Made by a program: the position numbers and the translations under genes. Positions 7,521-11,580 of a DNA stretch of 11,580 nucleotides are shown one piece after another. The DNA comes from Zygnema cylindricum (lineage: Eukaryota > Streptophyta > Zygnematophyceae > Zygnematales > Zygnemataceae): assembly GCA_037447655.1 (NCBI GenBank), contig JBBHKE010001878.1:64001-75580 (forward strand). Reading direction: 5' to 3'. The notes beneath the pieces are model-generated. The model did no database searches, was not told the DNA's origin, and was given only the letters and a program-made list of their open reading frames with translations. Position 1 is the first letter of the stretch; each line of letters opens with the position of its first letter.

Positions 7521-8486
7521 AAAAAATACCCAAATACAAATTAGTGTAGCGGCTGCCCGTCTTAACGCCTAAATATAAACTACTACAATGTCCGACAACA
7601 TGCGGCATGACAAGAGAGCAAGTCAGACATAGAGAGAAAAGACAAAAGGTAGAATAAATTTGGCTTTATTGAAAAAGTCTTTTGTAACACTTTGTCATGA
7701 AGGACCATTTATTCACTAAAATTCTACTTTATTTGTTTGCTATATATCTCTCCCTACCCTATATCATTCCTATCTCTATTTATTTTCTGTGACTCCCTAT
7801 GCCCCTTTGAGTGTTTGATCTGTGGCCGGTCTTAGTGGTCTGTGGTTACACGGAACTCTCCTCGTTAGCCTTGATGACTGACCAGGCGCGACACTCCACT
7901 CCCTATTTAAAAGGAAGCGGTCGTTAGAGACGCTTTAAATTTCGGCGCTCGCCGCTAGTTCGTTGCACTTTTCAATTTTTTAGGGTATTGAATATTGATT
8001 TTTTTTGAAATTTGAAAGCCCAAAAAAAGTACGAATTTTACCTACGAATTTTAAAAGTTTGAAATTGTTTTATGCACACTCTACGTAGTATTCTTTAGTT
8101 TACTCCGTGCTTTTTATGCGCATAAGACATCTATGGGTGAAAAAACTTTATCAGAATAGCAATGTAGTGTACCTGCGACATTCTAACGGACTAGTTCACG
8201 GGAAAACCAATTTTCGCTAACCACGGAAACTTCCAGAGCGACTTCCCAAAGTGCTGCATAGAAACGAGGAGCTCAACGCACGTGCAGCTCGTTCCCCAAG
8301 GAGATTCTATTGGAAAATACAAACAAGGGAGTCCAACGGAGGATCGCACTGAAATGAAACGTCAGATTTAGTGCGAACTACAGACCGTACAAGAAAACTG
8401 CTTTGCAAATCCGTTCCAAACGTGAGAAAAAAAAATAGAGTAGGGCAGTGAAATTTCCTATTAGAATATCAATATGGAGATGATCA
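7521..8486. other. Non-coding stretch, nothing firm
   Basis: About 970 bp with no credible gene. It includes a pyrimidine-rich patch (7735-7790), a TATA-like site at 7904-7911 and an AT-rich zone at 7970-8100. Weak similarity to the far side of the second inverted repeat may extend outward from 8487 to about 8455, and then fades. Confidence 0.45.
7904..7911 (+). promoter_or_regulatory. TATA-box-like site
   Basis: TATTTAAA preceded by a C-rich patch and followed by a GC-rich stretch, a layout resembling a core promoter or an LTR U3/R border. No transcript unit is identifiable downstream. Confidence 0.2.
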
Positions 8487-8763
8487 AAGCGCATGCGTCA
8501 TTTTGGTTTGGTGCAAGTGCCTACATAAGCCTGTATATGATCTCACAAATTACGTACACATAAGTACAATTGAGTTTGGATCTGACTGTCAATCTGTTGA
8601 ACAACATTAATTTGCGAAAAACTGAAAAAGTATTATTAGCCGGTAAGAATTTTTGTCGCGTTGGTGAACGTGGACTGTCACAAAACAATATGCGATCCAC
8701 ATGGCCGGCCAACTTTTACCCTAACAAACCTGTGTCTACTACATATAAATAAGTATTGCGCGC
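8487..8763. repeat. Left arm of a second inverted repeat (foldback element)
   Basis: Aligns with the reverse complement of 9637-9908 over its whole length at roughly 60-65% identity by eye. It starts AAGCGCATGC at the outer edge and ends GCGCGC at the inner edge (8758-8763). Internal anchors are ATTTTGGTT near 8500, AACATTA near 8603, CCACAT near 8697 and CTAACAAA near 8721. The arms differ in length by only about 5 bp. I see no transposase and no convincing target-site duplication, so this may be a non-autonomous foldback element or an old inverted duplication. Confidence 0.75.
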
Positions 8764-9046
8764 AAGCCCACTTTCTCACTTCGTGAAATCCACTGTGTAA
8801 AGCACATGTTTGCTTTTAAGTTTTAACATACATGATACTTGTACCGGTGTACGCTTCCGTTTCGTATACACGGTTTATGTTGTTTCATGCGAGTTAGATC
8901 TTCCGAAAAATAAATTTAGTGTTTTCGTTTGGAGTGCAGTACTATTTCACGTAGTTCTTTAATTTGCGTTGAAGTTCAATATGATGTTACCCCAATTAGG
9001 TTTCAATTTCGAAGCTAAATATAAAGCCATTATGTGGGGTTCACAT
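8764..9046. other. Left part of the loop between the foldback arms
   Basis: AT-rich, non-coding, with no repeat or gene recognised. Together with 9617-9636 it is the original ~300-bp loop of the foldback element before the MITE inserted. Confidence 0.5.
9039..9046. repeat. Target-site duplication of the MITE, left copy
   Basis: GTTCACAT, repeated exactly at 9609-9616 on the other side of the element. Shifting the element end by one base gives a 10-bp match with one mismatch, so a 9-10 bp duplication cannot be excluded. Confidence 0.85.
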
Positions 9047-9608
9047 CATAGTTCAAAAGTAGGCGTTTTTATGGTAGGCATTTGGTAGGCGCACAAAACT
9101 TGGCACAAAACTCGCGCAGAGTAGGCACATTGTTTGTGTGTGGGTTGTGCACACTCTTGTATGAACGTTCAATTCTGACGTATCATCATAGTACAGCGCA
9201 CGCCGCCGAACGAATTTTTTAGCGAATTGACACGGCGTTGGGTGACATTCCGCGGGAAAAAAAACCCAAAAAAAAAACGCGGACGCAAGTCCTAACGTAA
9301 TTTGTGTTATGGGCTTTTCATGTGATCTTCTTAGATCGCTACTTTGATCAGCGACTGTCCGATCGTCCAAATCTGACGGTTTAGATTAAAAAATACCTCA
9401 AAACTCAAGGAATAATAAAAATTTGTTTGAATGTTTTTCAAAATTTAGACATGACGTTTAATTCTCTATCGATCGATGTGCAACTCAACCATGTTACTAT
9501 TATTTTTCATTTTGCGACCAATACAATATGGGTCTTAAAGCCATATTGTATGTTTTGCGTACAATAGGCATATTGTATGGGCCTACTTTCACCTACTTTT
9601 GAACTATG
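9047..9608. mobile_element. 562-bp MITE, hAT-like (or Mutator-like), non-autonomous
   Basis: The ends are a perfect 17-bp terminal inverted repeat, CATAGTTCAAAAGTAGG at 9047-9063 and its inverse at 9592-9608. An 8-bp direct duplication flanks them. Four GTAGGC motifs follow the left end (9059, 9074, 9085 and 9121) and similar motifs precede the right end, like the subterminal binding sites of hAT transposases. No transposase is encoded. The open frame on the - strand at 9053-9370 spans homopolymer runs and shows no domain. An 8-bp duplication and a CA...TG end suggest hAT. A 9-10 bp reading of the duplication would suggest Mutator. It would have been mobilised by a transposase encoded elsewhere. 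Confidence 0.9.
9521..9551. other. Perfect 11-bp hairpin inside the MITE
   Basis: ATACAATATGG (9521-9531) pairs with CCATATTGTAT (9541-9551). A further CATATTGTATG at 9569-9579 offers an alternative partner for the first arm, so two mutually exclusive foldings are possible. Confidence 0.6.
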
Positions 9609-9616
9609 GTTCACAT
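9609..9616. repeat. Target-site duplication of the MITE, right copy
   Basis: GTTCACAT, identical to 9039-9046. Confidence 0.85.
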
Positions 9617-9636
9617 AGTATTTATCTACTAATTTG

Positions 9637-9908
9637 GCGCGCAACACTTTCATTTAAATTTGGTCCTCTCAGTTTTGTTAGCTTAAAAGATGGCCCGCTA
9701 TGTGGATTGTGGATTTTTGGTCGCTGTTCACAAGCGTTGCAAATTTAACCGGTTCTTTACACTTTTTCTCAAGCTAATGTTTTTCAATGGATTGACCCGT
9801 CAAATCCCGAGACCACGGTACCAAATTTTTACTAATGAGTACATAAATTGTACAATTCTCTACAAGTTGCCTTAGGCGCTAACACCTAACCAAAATAAGC
9901 ATGCGCTT
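9637..9908. repeat. Right arm of the second inverted repeat (foldback element)
   Basis: Inverse partner of 8487-8763, running from GCGCGC at 9637-9642 to GCATGCGCTT at 9899-9908. A 61-codon open frame on + at 9690-9875 and the frame on the left arm do not share reading frame and show no domain, so no gene is called. ATCA stands outside both ends, but arm homology seems to continue past it, so it is not a reliable target duplication. Confidence 0.75.
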
Positions 9909-10514
9909 ATCATTTCACTAATAATACTGATATTAAACGACCAAAGTGGCAAGAGGCGATCTACAAAGGTACTCATATTCAACTACGGTTCTATTAAACG
10001 GTCGGTTCAACCAAGCCTATTTTTCAAGGTCATACAACCTAATCTGGACCGTAAACTAATTTCATGGGTGGTAAAATTTTAAACCGTCTATTCATAATTA
10101 TGTTACAACGCTAATCGTTATTAGTGCTAATGTTTTTTTTGCCACTTAAAACATCTTTCTTCTTGCAGACTTATCGGATTGTAGATCCAATGGTTACTAT
10201 TGGAAGGCAAGATTATTGCCATAGAGGTCCCTTTCGGATAAAAACCCAGCAAAAAACGCCCCAAAAGTAATGAAAATGGGCATGGAAATAATGCACTGGT
10301 TATAAAAATGTGTTGACCTACTTTGGTTTTACAATAATAAAAAAATATAAACATTTAATCAACAATGATGCAGCGGCTTAATCAAAACGAAACTAAACAC
10401 ATTTCGATGTCGCTTCAAATATTTAGCGACAACCTCCATTTGACTCTAATACAAACAAGATATAATGAAACATTTAACGATGACGTTGCTTCGTCGCTAT
10501 TTTAACAATAACAC
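9909..10514. other. AT-rich non-coding stretch
   Basis: About 600 bp with no gene. A pyrimidine tract ending in TTGCAG (near 10155-10168) resembles a 3' splice site but has no exon partner. The hairpin and the first half of the 100-bp direct repeat near its right end are listed separately. Confidence 0.5.
10409..10430. other. GTCGCT/AGCGAC hairpin
   Basis: A perfect 6-bp stem around a 10-nt AT-rich loop. A related CG-rich cluster (GACGTTGCTTCGTCGCT) follows near 10482. Such TCGCT/AGCGA motifs are common near the ends of plant CACTA transposons, but no CACTA terminus is visible here. Confidence 0.4.
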
Positions 10515-10546
10515 AACTTTGCAATTATGTGACCTCCATTGGACTA
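10431..10546. repeat. Short direct repeat exactly 100 bp apart
   Basis: AACCTCCATTTGACTC at 10431-10446 and GACCTCCATTGGACTA at 10531-10546 match at 13 of 16 positions. The left arm of the large inverted repeat has a comparable pair of GGAGGT motifs near 3745 and 3770, spaced more closely. Confidence 0.4.
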
Positions 10547-11140
10547 CAGAATTCAAGAAGCCTCTAGATAGTTTTTAACTAACCCACTTTCAGCCACAAC
10601 CACTGCTGCCCAAGTAAACAAACTGACAATTTGACTACACCCCTGTGGAGTCTGGACTCCCTTGAGTCCGTAGCAAAAAGGATCCTAAAAACGGCCAACC
10701 AACCGATAAATTATGAGGCGGCAAAGATGCCAAGTTTATAAAAAACTCTCTAGGAGAAAGGTGACTACCTACCAGATTTTCCTAACTCCTAAACCCCTCT
10801 CACAACCCCTATCTACTGAAGTACGAACCAATCACACGACTGTAAAGTACAAAAAGGTACTACGACCGATGTACTTTCTGTAGGTCGTGTGTACGGCAAG
10901 GCCATTGGATGGACGCATGTCCCCATACCATTCGTCCTTATGCACTCAGGATTTTCGCGTCCCAATGTCATCCTGCAACGTGGCGCCAAATCATGCTACG
11001 CATGCAAACCACCAAAGTGGTCATTTAAGGATCTCGGCGATGATATGCGCCGTCGGATCCAAAACCGACTTTCAGTATTAGCCGTTGAAACAAATGTCCG
11101 GTTCATTTGTTACATGTGTGATTTATCTTATCGGAATCTC
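10515..11140. repeat. Right arm of the large inverted repeat (non-LTR part)
   Basis: Inverse partner of 3115-3770. Anchors on this strand are CTACACCCCTGTGGAG (10635-10650), GACTCCCTTGAGTCCG (10655-10670), AACCAATC (near 10827) and GATCTCGGCG (near 11030). A 270-bp open frame on + (10889-11158) overlaps the place of an open frame in the left arm, but the reading frame drifts between the copies, so I do not call it coding. Its outer end meets the right copia LTR at the position where the left arm meets the left LTR. Confidence 0.8.
10836..10888. other. Two-stem hairpin, counterpart of 3389-3429
   Basis: Outer stem ACGAC/GTCGT (10836-10840, 10884-10888), inner stem AAAGTACA/TGTACTTT (10844-10851, 10870-10877), and an 18-nt loop. 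The inner stem is identical to that of the left arm. The outer stem differs in sequence but remains paired. Confidence 0.6.
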
Positions 11141-11231
11141 TATGCATTCTATCTGTAATTCTGTTAATTAAACTAGATACTCTAAACAATGTTTAAATAG
11201 ATCTCACACCCCATGTAGTGTAAGGGACTTC

Positions 11232-11300
11232 TACGACAGACCGATTAGAGCTGACGGCTACGCCTCGCTCTACCGGTCGGAGGTTCGAGTCTTGCCGGAC
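11232..11300 (+). other. tRNA-like segment with A box and B box, antisense inside the LTR
   Basis: TACGACAGACCG (11232-11243), followed by ATTAGAGC, resembles the D-arm/A box of tRNAs. GGTTCGAGTCT (11282-11292) is a near-consensus B box, 50 nt downstream, a normal tRNA spacing. In between, GACCGATTAGAGC and GCTCTACCGGTC form a 12-13 bp imperfect stem. The T-arm and acceptor stems do not close well, so this is not a functional tRNA. It looks like a tRNA-derived (SINE-like) remnant with a possible RNA polymerase III promoter, directed against the copia element. Confidence 0.5.
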
Positions 11301-11334
11301 TCAACCTTTTGTTGAGAGTGACTTATGTCACTCT
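11300..11334. other. Two overlapping hairpins downstream of the tRNA-like segment
   Basis: CTCAAC/GTTGAG (11300-11305, 11311-11316) and AGAGTGAC/GTCACTCT (11315-11322, 11327-11334, 4-nt loop) share two bases, so they compete at their border. A TTTT run (11307-11310) lies in the first loop. Confidence 0.5.
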
Positions 11335-11516
11335 TTAGTCTTGTTTGTGGAGCTAAGGCAGCCATGGCTTAATCACCCTCTCTATCCTTGAGTGACTACA
11401 ACAAGTATGGTGGGTAGAGAGAGGGGATGGAGACAGGCTGTGCGCCTTTTTATTTTTTCTATTTTATTGATCGGTTTAGACCTAGAAAATACCCTATAAA
11501 TCTAGTAATTTCAACC

Positions 11517-11529
11517 CTCCCCTTATTTT
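11517..11529 (-). promoter_or_regulatory. Polypurine tract of the right copia element
   Basis: AAAATAAGGGGAG on the - strand, between the pol stop and the LTR start. Same position and nearly the same sequence as 2704-2716. Confidence 0.88.
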
Positions 11530-11580
11530 CTAGTCTAACTTTAACTTCAGTTTTAGTCCACAGTTTTCTTTGCAATTTTT
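11530..11580 (-). CDS. pol: C-terminal tail of copia pol, cut by the window edge
   Basis: Sixteen codons and a TAG stop (11530-11532) are visible. The tail contains CGLKLK, followed by KLD and the stop, matching the CGLKLKID end of the left element's pol. Position next to the polypurine tract and LTR confirms the identity. Whether the rest of this element is intact cannot be seen. The left copy is heavily broken, so this one may be too. Confidence 0.85.
   Translation of the reverse strand, partial: KNCKENCGLKLKLKLD

Larger units (their letters stand above)
11162..11516 (-). repeat. 3' LTR of the right copia element (proposed limits)
   Basis: On the - strand the LTR begins GGTTGAAATTACTAG directly after the polypurine tract and ends CTAGTTTAATTAACA at 11162, an inverse of its own start, giving 355 bp. 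The first base pair is GG where TG is expected, and the end has the regular CA. It shares several blocks with the left LTR (see 2717-3004) but overall identity is low, so the two belong to different insertions or have long been separate. The body of the element lies right of the window. AATTC at 11157-11161 would be one copy of the target duplication. Confidence 0.75.

Noticed and set aside
6990-7608. Three overlapping open frames on the - strand and one on +
   Set aside because: They follow the tandem repeat. A stop-poor repeat unit opens several frames at once.
7979-7990. Telomere-like TTTAGGG
   Set aside because: A single copy with no tandem array.
9053-9370. 105-codon open frame on the - strand
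   Set aside because: Lies wholly inside the MITE, runs through homopolymer stretches and shows no domain.
8483-9912. ATCA on both sides of the foldback arms as a 4-bp target duplication
   Set aside because: Arm homology appears to continue past these bases, and a 4-bp match is easily chance.
10127-10354. 75-codon open frame on the - strand
   Set aside because: Phe-rich translation of AT-rich DNA, no domain or homologous support.
11232-11300. Functional tRNA gene
   Set aside because: A and B boxes are present, but acceptor and T stems do not pair, so only a tRNA-derived remnant is supported.

Overview
This is a gene-poor, transposon-dominated stretch of a eukaryotic nuclear genome. There are no bacterial operons, rRNA genes or complete tRNA genes, and no host gene I can name. 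The only recognisable proteins belong to decayed Ty1/copia retrotransposons. The copia pol resembles the Tork/Tnt1-type elements common in land plants, but related copia elements also occur in invertebrates, so a plant is likely and not proven.

Layout. Positions 2-2703 hold the 3' two thirds of a broken copia pol on the + strand (integrase, reverse transcriptase, RNase H). It is followed by its polypurine tract and a 3' LTR at about 2717-3004. The right edge mirrors this on the - strand: a 16-codon pol tail (11530-11580), polypurine tract (11517-11529) and LTR (about 11162-11516) of a related element whose body lies beyond the window. The two elements therefore point at each other, tail to tail. 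Inside each LTR junction lies a second homologous block (3115-3770 and 10515-11140, inverted). The whole arrangement is thus a diverged inverted repeat of about 1 kb per arm around a spacer of about 6.7 kb.

The spacer is a mosaic of AT-rich DNA and CpG-rich repeat islands. It contains ~68-bp tandem repeats with paired palindromes (3862-4064) and one unrecognised open reading frame (4873-5547). It also contains a CpG-rich tandem array with ~62-bp monomers arranged as ~125-bp dimers (6990-7520), and a second inverted repeat (8487-8763 with 9637-9908). A 562-bp MITE with a perfect 17-bp terminal inverted repeat and an 8-bp target duplication (9047-9608) is nested in the loop of that second inverted repeat.

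Inferred history: a copia element plus flanking DNA came to lie in two inverted copies, or the copia LTR is much longer than its inverted ends suggest. The spacer took up other elements, and the MITE inserted into an existing foldback element. All identity statements come from alignment by eye. No database was searched.
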